From positions 2,634,501-2,698,500 of the forward strand of contig NZ_CP146991.1 in the NCBI RefSeq assembly GCF_001941975.2: a stretch of DNA of 64,000 nucleotides, written 5' to 3'. Within the stretch, counting starts at the first letter, position 1, and every line of letters starts with the position of its first letter. This stretch comes from Sporomusa sphaeroides DSM 2875. GTDB taxonomy: Bacteria; Bacillota; Negativicutes; Sporomusales; Sporomusaceae. A program made the translations under genes and the position numbers. The notes under the pieces are model-generated. The model did not search any database, was not told the DNA's origin, and saw only the letters and a list, made by a program, of their open reading frames with translations. Below are positions 53,691 to 62,355 of this stretch, piece after piece.

Positions 53691-53756
53691 GTGAATAAAC
53701 AAAAACTGATAGCAATATTGACCCTTAGGGGCAGCGTGCCCACCAGGACATGCTAA
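53691..53756 (+). pseudogene. Short stub divergent from lysR
   Basis: GTG nine bases after GGAG opens a frame with a signal-like beginning (VNKQKLIAILTL) that stops after 21 codons. It stands where a LysR target gene would start, about 170 bases from the lysR start. It may be what is left after a deletion. Nothing else is seen from 53524 to 53823. Confidence 0.3.
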
Positions 53757-53823
53757 ACTGCGAAAATTCGTCACGTAAGCTGCTGGCATAGTCTAGCCCA
53801 TAGACATCTACCTCTGTATGAAT

Positions 53824-53866
53824 ATATCCACTGCCTGTTGTCTAGCTGATAACAGGCAGTGGATAT
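53824..53866. terminator. Hairpin terminator between stub and second lysR
   Basis: A 16-bp perfect stem (53824-53839 with 53851-53866) and an 11-base loop, 17 bases past the stop of the second lysR gene. T-runs are weak on both sides. Confidence 0.65.
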
Positions 53867-53883
53867 TGTGTTCTCTCTGTAAG

Positions 53884-54753
53884 TTATTCTGTCGTGCCGC
53901 TCTTTTCGCCTTTCAGAATATCAATCAGCTTCATTGCAGCTCGCGATAATTTCTTTTCCTTGTGATATACGACCCAGACACTAAACTCTGGCCGGGGAAC
54001 ATTCGTAAACTCAATTAACGAGCCGTCTGCAAGCAGGTTTTTGACCAGATTTAGCGGCAAGGCACCACATCCCAATCCCTGTAAAATAGAGTTTTTCATG
54101 GCTTCCGCATCGTTGTAGACAATGGACGGTTCACTTTTTTTCCGTCCAAGCGTTTTGTCATATAACGAGCGAAATAATCCCCCTGCTTTATAGCCCAACA
54201 GAGGATATTCCAAAATGTCCGTGCTGTGCTTGAATTTTTCAGCAACCATTGGATGTACGACCCAAACCAATTGCTCTTTGAAGACTTCAAATCCAGTCAG
54301 ATAATCCAACGACAGTTCTTTTTGAATAATTCCCAAATCAAAGCGATTTTCCGCAATGCCTTTTGGAACAGTGGCTGCATGAGAGCACATTTCCATAGTA
54401 ACTGAGCAATGGGGTACTTGTTGTTGAAAGGTCTGGAGATAGGGCGCCAAAATATAATTGACTGTGGTTGTCGAAATGCCAATTTTGATATTCCCCGGAT
54501 GAGCGCTTAATGCCTTGTGAGCCTCATCATAGATCGCCAATAGCTTTTCCGCGTAAGCAATCAATTCCCGTCCAGCATCAGTAATAAACAGTTTTTTCCC
54601 GACCCGGTCAAATAGCATGACGCCAAAGGCTTGCTCTAACGCGCGTATCTGCCCAGTAACCGTTGGCTGGGTAAAGTTCAATTGTTCTGCCGCTTGAGTC
54701 ATGTTGCCAAGTTTTGCGACCATCAAAAAAGTCTGGAAAAGCTGAATGTCCAT
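53884..54753 (-). CDS. LysR-family regulator
   Basis: A 289-residue LysR protein with N-terminal MTQAAEQLNFTQPTVTGQIR and the effector domain (IKIGISTTTVNYILAPYLQT). It is divergent from a small membrane peptide and a Cys-rich protein, which are its likely targets (inference). The 225 bases between hold no other feature I can support. Confidence 0.88.
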   Translation of the reverse strand: MDIQLFQTFLMVAKLGNMTQAAEQLNFTQPTVTGQIRALEQAFGVMLFDRVGKKLFITDAGRELIAYAEKLLAIYDEAHKALSAHPGNIKIGISTTTVNYILAPYLQTFQQQVPHCSVTMEMCSHAATVPKGIAENRFDLGIIQKELSLDYLTGFEVFKEQLVWVVHPMVAEKFKHSTDILEYPLLGYKAGGLFRSLYDKTLGRKKSEPSIVYNDAEAMKNSILQGLGCGALPLNLVKNLLADGSLIEFTNVPRPEFSVWVVYHKEKKLSRAAMKLIDILKGEKSGTTE

Positions 54754-54978
54754 ATTTCACCTCTTTGTCCCATTAGCCTGTCAGTTTTGCCATCGTAAAA
54801 CTATGATGGACATAATTCATTATATTCTTCTAAATCCAACTGCTTTCTCCTGCTGGGTAATGTGAATCTGCTTGCTAAGAAAACCTTATTGATTCAATAA
54901 CGATTGCCAATTTCACAGTTCAATGCAGCAGGACTATACTTTAATCAAGAACAAAGTATTATGAGGAGGAAATGAAAA

Positions 54979-55062
54979 ATGGAAATGCTTATATTTTATT
55001 TAATTGCTATTTATATTTCAGCAGTTGAAACCAGCAATGAAAGAAAAGAGTACAAAAATTAA
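54979..55062 (+). CDS. Putative 27-residue membrane peptide
   Basis: ATG nine bases after a perfect AGGAGG. The peptide is MEMLIFYLIAIYISAVETSN followed by a charged end. One short hydrophobic helix. It lies between lysR and the Cys-rich gene. Real or not cannot be settled from sequence. Confidence 0.4.
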   Translation: MEMLIFYLIAIYISAVETSNERKEYKN

Positions 55063-55211
55063 CCGTAAAATGAGAAGGTGAGTTAGTTACACGAAAGGCT
55101 CCCATCAAAAAAGAACCTTGAAAATTATCATTGATTTCATCCGACTATAAGCATACACTTACAAGCAATAGCTATTGCATGAAGATGATGCATAAGAAGA
55201 AGGTGCTTAAA

Positions 55212-55889
55212 ATGTCAGCGATTTATTTACCCAGTTGCAAGTTTACCGCCCACTCCCCGGAAGCCAGCAAGAGAATAAAGAACTATCTCTCAGAGAATTA
55301 TGATATTCAAATCGGGGGATGTTGCAGGCCCTTTCACAAGCAGCTTACTAGTGATGATACAGTGATTTATATTTGTAATACCTGTTCTGCATTTTGCCTG
55401 GAAGACTCTGCTGCGGAAAAAATAATCTCTGTTTGGGAGTTATTAGCAGAAGATACACACTTCTCTTTTCCAGATTACAACCACCGGAAAATGGCTCTGC
55501 AGGATTGCTGGCGTAGCTATGACAATGCCGCTCAACAAAAAGCAGTCCGTAGAATCTTACAAAGAATGAACATCAATATCGAAGAATTAGATGAAAACTA
55601 CAATAAAACAAGATTTTGCGGAGTTTCACTCTATGAGCCGCTGCCTAAACAAAATGGAGAATTTGCCCCAAATCGCTTCATTGAAAATGCTGAAGGCCTT
55701 TTTATTCCGCATACAGAAGAGAAACAGGCAGCATTAATGAAAAAACACTGCGATAAAATTAACTCCCACGAAGTTGTCTGTTATTGCACTGCCTGTATAA
55801 AAGGCATCAATCTTGGTGAAAAAAATGGCATTCACTTATTAGACCTCATGTTTGGATTAGACCTAAAGCAACTGAGGTCCTTTAACTAG
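55212..55889 (+). CDS. Cysteine-rich (CCG-like) putative Fe-S or redox protein
   Basis: A 225-residue protein, starting MSAIYLPSCKFTAHSPEASK. It has a double-cysteine motif GGCCRPFHK, CNTCSAFC near 65, and a second half with CGVSLYEPLP and VVCYCTACIKGI. The pattern C...CC...CxxC twice resembles the CCG domain of heterodisulfide reductase B and lactate/glycolate oxidase subunits, which hold a 4Fe-4S centre. The similarity is from motif only. The start follows AAGGTG weakly; a 27-codon longer frame has no better site. Confidence 0.65.
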   Translation: MSAIYLPSCKFTAHSPEASKRIKNYLSENYDIQIGGCCRPFHKQLTSDDTVIYICNTCSAFCLEDSAAEKIISVWELLAEDTHFSFPDYNHRKMALQDCWRSYDNAAQQKAVRRILQRMNINIEELDENYNKTRFCGVSLYEPLPKQNGEFAPNRFIENAEGLFIPHTEEKQAALMKKHCDKINSHEVVCYCTACIKGINLGEKNGIHLLDLMFGLDLKQLRSFN

Positions 55890-55971
55890 TAAGAAGACCT
55901 AAATCCAGGGATAGTATTTATTTTATTTGCACTCTCGACAAAAAGAAAAACCTGAACTTAATCTCTCCGGT

Positions 55972-56018
55972 GAAAAAGTCTATGAATCCTTAGCAATTAA
56001 GAGTTCATAAGCTTTTTC
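55972..56018 (+). terminator. Terminator of the Cys-rich protein gene
   Basis: Imperfect hairpin (GAAAAAGTCTATGAA with TTCATAAGCTTTTTC), 83 bases past the stop, ending in TTTTTCC on the plus strand. Confidence 0.55.
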
Positions 56019-56070
56019 CATTTCCTAACCTTTTTAATATTAGTAAAACCTTCATGAGCTAATTCGTATT

Positions 56071-56610
56071 TTAGAAATCTTCTCTACCACGCCGGCCAAA
56101 CCCCATATGACGGCCTGCAAAACAATGCGCGTGCGGCCCATGTCCGTGAAAATCAGGTTGTTCGCCGCCAAGTGTTTCTTTTAACGTAGCAATAATGCGG
56201 TCTAGATACCCAGCCAAAATCTCTTGTTCCTCTTTGTTCAAGCTTTGGAACATCTCGTCTGCTGCGAGTTTTTGGGCACGCCGCTGTTCATTCTCTGCAG
56301 CCACCTTTGCCCCTTCATCTGTTAACTTGATATCCATGGCGCGCTTGTCTTCAGCTGAGGGTGTGCGGGTGATATAACCGTTTTGTTCCAGTTTAGTCAA
56401 TAATTCTCCCAAAGATTGTGGTCGTATGCCAAGTAAATACGCGAGTTTCTTTTGGCTCATTTCCGGTTGCATCTTGAGCAAAGACAGAATTCGGCCTTGC
56501 CCGCGATAAGGATCATGAAGATGGCTTGCCCCCATCTGATGGTGCTTTTGCATGAATAAACGACTAAGCATGATGAATCTTTCAGTTAAGCTGATATTTT
56601 CTTTTTCCAT
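56071..56610 (-). CDS. MarR-family regulator with Gly/His-rich tail
   Basis: A 179-residue MarR protein: recognition part MSQKKLAYLLGIRPQSLGEL, wing NGYITRTPSAEDKRAMDIKL. The C-terminal 30 residues are Gly/His/Arg-rich (HGHGPHAHCFAGRHMGFG) and might bind metal. It is preceded by its own promoter with two identical palindromes, so it should repress itself. No target gene is adjacent. Confidence 0.85.
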   Translation of the reverse strand: MEKENISLTERFIMLSRLFMQKHHQMGASHLHDPYRGQGRILSLLKMQPEMSQKKLAYLLGIRPQSLGELLTKLEQNGYITRTPSAEDKRAMDIKLTDEGAKVAAENEQRRAQKLAADEMFQSLNKEEQEILAGYLDRIIATLKETLGGEQPDFHGHGPHAHCFAGRHMGFGRRGREDF

Positions 56611-56633
56611 ACTTATCTGCTCCTTGTATTTTA

Positions 56634-56680
56634 TTAAGGTACCTTAAATACATAATAAAGGTACCTTAATAATTTGTCAA
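56634..56680 (-). promoter_or_regulatory. MarR promoter with two AAGGTACCTT operators
   Basis: TTGACA (complement of 56675-56680), 17-bp spacer and TATTAT (complement of 56652-56657). One palindrome AAGGTACCTT (56658-56667) lies in the spacer and an identical one (56636-56645) just past the -10. The centres are 22 bp apart, two turns of the helix. Confidence 0.85.
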
Positions 56681-56726
56681 TATCTTTTCCCTGGAAAATA
56701 ACGTTATAATTAGCTTGCTATATAAA

Positions 56727-56766
56727 AAAACGCTCATCACAGCTAAAATGGCTGATTGAGCGTTTT
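56727..56766 (-). terminator. Terminator of the ABM-domain gene
   Basis: Stem AAAACGCTCA with TGAGCGTTTT (56727-56736, 56757-56766) and inner pairs CAGC/GCTG; seven T on the minus strand. Confidence 0.75.
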
Positions 56767-56834
56767 GACATATAAATAATTCCTACTATAGCCCCTAGAA
56801 AATAGTTTTCTATCCATCGTCTCACATTCCAAAT

Positions 56835-57182
56835 TTACTGGCTAAGTAACCTATTGGAATCTGCCGGAGCATCTGACCGTTCGCTATTGCTATAACTGCG
56901 AAGTTGAGACGCAACTGTAATAGTGTAGCTTTCAAACATTGAAGCATATCCCTGTCGCTGACTCATACGATGTTCTGTTTGATTGCGCCATTTACTTACC
57001 GCTTCCTCGTTTTCCCAAACAGACAGACTAAGCAGTTTTCCTTCATTTACAAGACTGGCGAAACGCTCTGCACGTATGAATCCTACACTTTTTACAAGCT
57101 CATTTTTAAGGTCAGCAGCTAAGGCAAGATACTCATCTATATAACTCTTTTTAACTGTAACTTCAAATAAAACTAATATCAC
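56835..57182 (-). CDS. Antibiotic biosynthesis monooxygenase-domain protein
   Basis: A 115-residue ABM/dimeric alpha-beta barrel protein (VLFEVTVKKSYIDEYLALAA, GFIRAERFASLVNEGKLLSL, WENEEAVSKWRNQTEHR). Members include small monooxygenases and stress proteins. Substrate unknown. It lies 51 bases after the ATL gene on the same strand. Confidence 0.83.
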   Translation of the reverse strand: MILVLFEVTVKKSYIDEYLALAADLKNELVKSVGFIRAERFASLVNEGKLLSLSVWENEEAVSKWRNQTEHRMSQRQGYASMFESYTITVASQLRSYSNSERSDAPADSNRLLSQ

Positions 57183-57233
57183 TTACATACACCTTTTTTC
57201 TATAAATATTTGCAGTGTGAATGGATTAATAGT

Positions 57234-57533
57234 TCATCCGGGCCAACTGCATGACTTCATATCAACGCGGCCGTCCATTAGGAAAGGCACACCTTCGGCT
57301 TCCAAAAGAGCCTTGCGGATATTTGCATACATGCCGCCTGTAATGGAACCGTCTGCCATAACAACCCGCTGCCACGGCAAATGATCCGGGCAACAACGCA
57401 TAGCCCAGCCAACCACACGCGCCGCGCGGGGGCGTCCCAGCATCCGGGCAATCTGGCCATAGGATACCACTTTGCCATAAGGTATTTGCTCAACAACGGC
57501 GTACACTTGCTGAAAAAACGGATTCGAATTCAA
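57234..57533 (-). CDS. Alkyltransferase-like (ATL) DNA-binding protein
   Basis: A 99-residue protein with the Ogt/MGMT C-terminal fold (VYAVVEQIPYGKVVSYGQIA, ARMLGRPRAARVVGWAMRCC). The active site of true methyltransferases, PCHRV, is PWQRV here, so cysteine is replaced by tryptophan. That is the mark of ATL proteins, which bind O6-alkylguanine and pass it to nucleotide excision repair. Confidence 0.92.
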   Translation of the reverse strand: MNSNPFFQQVYAVVEQIPYGKVVSYGQIARMLGRPRAARVVGWAMRCCPDHLPWQRVVMADGSITGGMYANIRKALLEAEGVPFLMDGRVDMKSCSWPG

Positions 57534-57646
57534 AATTAACTCACCCTCGACTTGTTTATAATTGTTTCATTATAAATTCAATACCCAAAAGACCGGAACA
57601 CCTTTAGCTTAGTTGCTGCGATTTTCTCGCTGGAAATTACCGTCCA

Positions 57647-58864
57647 TCAACTCTTTTCAACATACCGGGCAATGATGGTCCCGGCAAGCAATGACCATAC
57701 CGGAGCGCTAATATTTAAAATTGTAATATTCGCCAGAGCAATCATAAAGGCAAAAGTTACACTAAGTTTCATCGATGGCCGGGAAAAACTAATTTGCAGG
57801 CTGTTTATATAGACGCCAAGCAATGCAAAACCACCCAGGATTCCAATAAAAGCACTCGGCAAAGCCTGAATCCAGGGAACAAACTTCCACGCAAACAATC
57901 CAAAAATAAGAATAATGCTGCCGGAAACAACCGCCCCCATATAACGCGCTTCCTTCGGACCTGCTTCTTCAGCAGCACAGATCGCAGTCATCATTCCTCC
58001 GATATTCGCAGACTGACCGCCAAAAATACCGGCAATAACTGAAAAGATACCACTCAAAGTAACAATTCGATTAACTGGGGGATGATAATCATTTTGTTCT
58101 AAAGCTCCAAGCCCCACCGCGCAATCATTGCTTAAAATAAGTAATGCCAAGGGAACCGCAACCGAGAGGAAACTAGCCAAGCCAAACTCCGGAACTTGAG
58201 CTTGGGGAAATATAAAATCGGTCGCCATTCCTGTATTGCCAAAATTATGGGACAAAAGCAAGAGAATGCTCCCGGTTATAATTGCTGCCAATATTGGCGG
58301 AATTCGCGTATTGGCTTTGCTGAAAAACAAAAAAGCCAGTAAGGCACCGCCGCCAACCAACAAGAATTGGCTGGTGGACACAATAAAATTTATCATATAT
58401 TTAGTAACCATTCCGGCCAGCATCGCTGAAATAATCTCTTTGGGAACATAATCCAATAATTTAGAAAAAGTACCCAACGTCCCTACCGCCAGTATTAATA
58501 AACCGGATAAAAGATAAGCGCCGATAAGCTCCGAATAAGTAAATTGACTGGTAACTGTGGCTAAAAAGGCTACTCCGGTAATGGAATGAGCCCCTACGAT
58601 CGGCATGCGATAGCGTAGCGGCAAAATAATACCAAAAATCCCACCGCCGACATATATCGCAAAAAACCAGAGTATCGTTTGATAGGTTGAAAAATTCCCA
58701 TTCACCGCCGCCTCTAAAATAATGGCTGGCGGACCGGCGATGGCTAATAATGAAGTAACAATTCCTGCTGCCATATTTCTTGGATTTAAATCGCGTAAAG
58801 GGTTACCTCTCTCCGCCTGAGTAACCATCTTAAAAACGTTCAGATATATTCCCCCCCAGAACAT
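57647..58864 (-). CDS. BenE-like membrane transporter
   Basis: A 405-residue protein with about eleven helices and the BenE/NCS2-like fold (GIVTSLLAIAGPPAIILEAA, MPIVGAHSITGVAFLATV, FGGQSANIGGMMTAICAAEE). Benzoate/H+ symport is the named function of the family. Neighbours give no support for aromatics, so the substrate is open. No good ribosome site is seen at the first ATG; an ATG 12 codons in (MVTQAERGNPLRDLNPRN) is a possible true start. Confidence 0.78.
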   Translation of the reverse strand: MFWGGIYLNVFKMVTQAERGNPLRDLNPRNMAAGIVTSLLAIAGPPAIILEAAVNGNFSTYQTILWFFAIYVGGGIFGIILPLRYRMPIVGAHSITGVAFLATVTSQFTYSELIGAYLLSGLLILAVGTLGTFSKLLDYVPKEIISAMLAGMVTKYMINFIVSTSQFLLVGGGALLAFLFFSKANTRIPPILAAIITGSILLLLSHNFGNTGMATDFIFPQAQVPEFGLASFLSVAVPLALLILSNDCAVGLGALEQNDYHPPVNRIVTLSGIFSVIAGIFGGQSANIGGMMTAICAAEEAGPKEARYMGAVVSGSIILIFGLFAWKFVPWIQALPSAFIGILGGFALLGVYINSLQISFSRPSMKLSVTFAFMIALANITILNISAPVWSLLAGTIIARYVEKS

Positions 58865-59154
58865 TAAAGCATATGTTGTCTCTGCTTAAGTTTTCCCGTA
58901 TATTCTAACTGGCAGCGAATATCTTCTCCAACTTTGGTTATACATCCTCCTGTATCGTAATTATATAAGGCATACTGTTCAAATACAAGTAACTATGAAA
59001 ATTGAAGCCGCCGATCGTTCTGCGGCAGCAAAGATTTACACCGGCTACCGCAATGCTTTCCTCCAAACTATCAAAGGCACTCTGACGAAAGATTTGCTGG
59101 TCCGGGACGAGGATGTACAGGTTCTGCACGATCAAGACTGCATAAAAAAGCGAA
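58865..59154. other. Intergenic region without a supported gene
   Basis: Both strands hold open frames of 60-90 codons in 58938-59270 with no ribosome site. Neither matches anything I know. It may be remnant coding DNA. Confidence 0.4.
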
Positions 59155-59194
59155 CGTGTCACAAAATGTTTTTTAAAACAGCATTTGTGACACG
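59155..59194 (-). terminator. Terminator of the second CNNM gene
   Basis: An 11-bp perfect stem (59155-59165 with 59184-59194) followed by TTCGCTTTTTT on the minus strand, about 100 bases past the stop. Confidence 0.75.
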
Positions 59195-59290
59195 CTCCAA
59201 CAACCTATTGCCATATAGTATTTTCAAGATTCTAACCCCTGCAGCTGTGTTGCTTATTGCCGTCTCATAGCCTTCCGGCTCTGTCACGGA

Positions 59291-60652
59291 TTAATCTGTC
59301 AATTCCGCCTCAGCAGCAAGCTTACGCACCAGCACCCGGGTAATCCGCATGTTATCCACTTCCTCAACTATGAACGTATATTCGTCATAATCGACCTGCT
59401 GACCAATCCGAGGCGGCATCTCTACTCGAACCGTCATCCAACCGCCAATCGTATCAACAACCCCTGTATCCAAGTCCATTTCGAACACTTCATTAACTTC
59501 ATCAATGAGCAGACGCCCATCCACTGAATGAACATTATCTGCCCGCATCTCGACAACCGGCCGCTCTTCATCAAACTCATCCTGGATTTCACCGACGATT
59601 TCCTCCAGAATATCCTCGACCGTCACCAAACCGGCTGTACCGCCATATTCATCAATCACAAGCGCAATTTGCGCCTGATTCTTTTGCATCAGCTTGAGCA
59701 AGCTGCTGATCGGCATCGTTTCCGGTATAGCCATAATATTTCGTGTTATTTCCCTTAACGCAGGAGTCTCGCCCTTAGCCAGCGCCGCCAGCAAATCCTT
59801 GATATGAACAAAACCGATAATATTGTCTTTATCCGGGTCACAAACCGGATAACGGGTAAGTTGCTCGTCCAAAGCCTTGTCCAGGTTGACGGCAAAGGCG
59901 TCCTCGGCATAAAGGCAAACCATATCAGTGCGGGGGATCATAACTTCATTCACATGCCTTTCGGCAAAATCGAAAATATTATCGACATACGTAAGTTCTG
60001 TCTGATTAATATATCCCTGCTGATGGCTTTCTTCCATCAAAATTCGGATTTCTTCCTCAGTATGGGCAGCTTCATGCTCACTTGCCACTTCAATGCCTAC
60101 TGCCCGTAAAATCCGGTTGGCAATACTATTTAATACCCAAATTATCGGAAACATCAACTTATAAAATGCGATGAGCGGCACCGACGTCCAGATGGCTACA
60201 CTGTCGGCCTTTTGAATAGCCAGCGACTTTGGCGCCAATTCACCGAGAATAATATGCAATGCGGTGATGATCGAAAAAGCAATAGCAAAGGCAATAGTGT
60301 GAATTATTGCTCCCGATAAGCCGAAGTCTGCCAGCACCGGCTCAATCAAACGGGCAATCGCCGGTTCGCCAATCCAGCCTAAGCCTAGCGATGCCAAGGT
60401 AATTCCAAGTTGACAGGCCGATAAATAGGCGTCCAGATTATCAACTAACCGTTTCGCATATTTCGCCCGTGTATTCCCTTCCTGCAGCAGCGTATCAATA
60501 CGTGTACTGCGTACCTTTACCATAGCGAATTCTGCAGCAACAAAAAAGCCGTTTAGCAGCACTAAAAACATAACCAGAAAAATATTCCATACAACTAATG
60601 TTGTATCCAATAAAGCCCAAACTCTCCCTATATCCAGGGAGAATTGGTTCAC
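59291..60652 (-). CDS. CNNM/CorC-type transporter (hemolysin family), copy 2
   Basis: A 453-residue protein: DUF21 membrane domain ([33 protein letters not shown]), CBS pair ([52 protein letters not shown]) and CorC C-terminal domain. It is parallel in layout to the protein at 12529-13854. The GTG start touches AGGAG, so translation could begin some codons later. Role in divalent ion transport is by family. Confidence 0.9.
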   Translation of the reverse strand: MNQFSLDIGRVWALLDTTLVVWNIFLVMFLVLLNGFFVAAEFAMVKVRSTRIDTLLQEGNTRAKYAKRLVDNLDAYLSACQLGITLASLGLGWIGEPAIARLIEPVLADFGLSGAIIHTIAFAIAFSIITALHIILGELAPKSLAIQKADSVAIWTSVPLIAFYKLMFPIIWVLNSIANRILRAVGIEVASEHEAAHTEEEIRILMEESHQQGYINQTELTYVDNIFDFAERHVNEVMIPRTDMVCLYAEDAFAVNLDKALDEQLTRYPVCDPDKDNIIGFVHIKDLLAALAKGETPALREITRNIMAIPETMPISSLLKLMQKNQAQIALVIDEYGGTAGLVTVEDILEEIVGEIQDEFDEERPVVEMRADNVHSVDGRLLIDEVNEVFEMDLDTGVVDTIGGWMTVRVEMPPRIGQQVDYDEYTFIVEEVDNMRITRVLVRKLAAEAELTD

Positions 60653-60710
60653 CTCCTCTTTTTATAAAAGCCTTTTATTAAAAGTTTTCAAACTACACCT
60701 CAAGTTCAAA

Positions 60711-60738
60711 AGAGGGAGTTGCCTTGGCGACTCCCTCT
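60711..60738 (-). terminator. Terminator hairpin after small ORF
   Basis: A 13-bp stem (AGAGGGAGT-GCC arm with GGCGACTCCCTCT) with a two-base loop and TTTT on the minus strand, four bases past the stop of the frame at 60743-60913. Confidence 0.75.
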
Positions 60739-60742
60739 CCTG

Positions 60743-60913
60743 TCAGCATCCCAGCCGCTTAGCCAATTTCCGCAATTTGTCCGTCCGCCGGGCGGTGGCA
60801 GGGTGCGCACTAGATTTGTATTGATGTTTATTATACCGATAATGCCTGCCATTTACAAATCTCCTGTCAGGTTCAGTCAAGCAGCCTGAGACCTTCAGCC
60901 GGGAATCCGGCAT
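60743..60913 (-). pseudogene. Small ORF, possibly the 3' end of an M48-type peptidase gene
   Basis: A 56-codon frame ends SSAHPATARRTDKLRKLAKR-LGC and is followed at once by a terminator. The segment HPATARRTDKLRKLAKRLG resembles the C-terminus of M48 metallopeptidases (HPST-x-x-R-I-x-x-L). Upstream the frame has an ATG but no ribosome site and unlikely sequence. Rest of 60653-61118 holds only G/C-rich hairpins near 60905-60930. Confidence 0.4.
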
Positions 60914-61118
60914 TCTGGATTGCCGGCTGTCACGCAGGCTCTCTCGGGCTTCGTCAAGCTCGCTTTTTCATAGCTGACCGGCTGGCAAAGATATTCTGTT
61001 CACCCGCAGTTCGCCAGATTAGACTACCGTTTATATGGCATATCATTCGGGATAATGATGCACAAAGGTACTAACAAGAAGGCCGGTGACTGCCGCACTG
61101 ATGACAAAAACGGAAAAT

Positions 61119-61151
61119 GCGGCCTTCCCTGTATTGGACAGGAAGGGCCGC
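61119..61151 (-). terminator. Terminator of the rubrerythrin gene
   Basis: A 14-bp G/C-rich stem (61119-61132 with 61138-61151), then TTTTCCGTTTTT on the minus strand. Confidence 0.85.
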
Positions 61152-61169
61152 ATGATATAAGTAACGCTT

Positions 61170-61763
61170 TTATTTTCCAAATGGCGAATCGTCCCGGCGG
61201 ACAAAAAATCCCTGATTATGATTGCAAGCCGGACAGATTTGCGGTGCTCCGGTACCTTTATGGATATGGCCACAGTTTAGGCAGATATATTCGGTGGGAG
61301 TTCCGTTTTCAAATAGTTTATTGGTTTGCACCAGCTGTGCATACTGAGCAAAACGCTGGCTATGTACTTTTTCAATCTCTGCGATCAGGTAAAAAGAGTT
61401 TGCTATATTGGAAAATCCTTCCTCTTTAGCCTTGTCGCCAAAAGATTTATAAATCGTCTCATACTCGGCAGCTTCGTGCTTGGCAGACAGCTGCAAAAGC
61501 TCCAGGATGTTATCCGAATTATCGATAGGATAATTGGCAGTCAGTGAGATTTCCTGCCCATGGAACTCTTTTAAGTGATTATAGAATACCTCAGCATGTT
61601 CCTTTTCCTGATTACCGGTGTAATGGAAAAGCCAGTATAAGACCTGAAGGTTTTGTTTTTTTGACTGTCCTGCGGCAAATTCGTAGCGCCGCCACGCTTG
61701 GCATTCACCGGCAAAAGCCCGTAAAAGGTTCTCCTTGGTAACGCTGTCCTTTAGTGCAACCAT
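61170..61763 (-). CDS. Rubrerythrin
   Basis: A 197-residue protein: ferritin-like four-helix domain with di-iron glutamates (AFAGECQAWRRYEFAA, NQEKEHAEVFYNHL, HEAAEYETIYKSFGD, IAEIEKVHSQRF) and a C-terminal rubredoxin (YICLNCGHIHKG, PQICPACNHNQG). It reduces hydrogen peroxide in anaerobes. AGGAG lies upstream of the ATG. Confidence 0.95.
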   Translation of the reverse strand: MVALKDSVTKENLLRAFAGECQAWRRYEFAAGQSKKQNLQVLYWLFHYTGNQEKEHAEVFYNHLKEFHGQEISLTANYPIDNSDNILELLQLSAKHEAAEYETIYKSFGDKAKEEGFSNIANSFYLIAEIEKVHSQRFAQYAQLVQTNKLFENGTPTEYICLNCGHIHKGTGAPQICPACNHNQGFFVRRDDSPFGK

Positions 61764-61865
61764 TCTCTTCCTCCTAATTTTGTATATTTATTAGTAGTAT
61801 TACCAAATTTCTCTGGTTTATAAGAAAAAAGGAATGAATGGTAACCCTCATAAGACAGCATAAAT

Positions 61866-62355
61866 TTATTTTGACACAGCCTTCGGTTTCACTTTGCCGC
61901 TCCGTAATAATACGGCAGAAATCACCATAAAAATACAGGCCACCAGTAGAACAACAAAAACATCGTCAAAAGCGAAGATGACCGACTGGCGCTGTACTAA
62001 GCCGCTGATCATTGCCATAGCCTTATGCTGAACAATGCCCGGGGAATAGCCGGCTTGCAGCCACACATTATCAAGATAGGTAAACATATGCTGGATTGCT
62101 CCCGGAGGAGTCCCCGCCTCCCTGAGCAGTTTTTCCATTCCCACCAGAGTATTCTTTGTGGCAATGGATGTCACGTTGATGTTTTCGGCATTGTGGGCCA
62201 GATGGTAGATTCCCCTGTTTTGCATGAGTGTCGACATTATCGCTATGCCAAAAGAACCGGCCAGCTGACGAACGGTATTGCTAAGAGAACTTGCCCGGCT
62301 GATCTTGGCCAAGGGCACTGAGTTCATGCCCAGCACCGTCACCGTCATTATCCCG
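61866..62355 (-). pseudogene. 3' part of an emrB-type drug efflux gene, fused by deletion
   Basis: About 160 codons match the last helices of a DHA2/EmrB-type MFS exporter (VTVLGMNSVPLAKISRASSL, TVRQLAGSFGIAIMSTLMQN, VFVVLLVACIFMVISAVLLR). The first eleven or so helices are missing. It joins emrA DNA at about 62345-62355 in another frame, so no working pump is made. Confidence 0.85.

Noticed and set aside
58938-59270. Open frames of 74 and 91 codons on both strands
   Set aside because: No ribosome site, no recognisable sequence, and one runs through the terminator of the CNNM gene.
61043-61273. 76-codon minus-strand frame
   Set aside because: It overlaps the rubrerythrin 3' end in another frame and runs through that gene's terminator.
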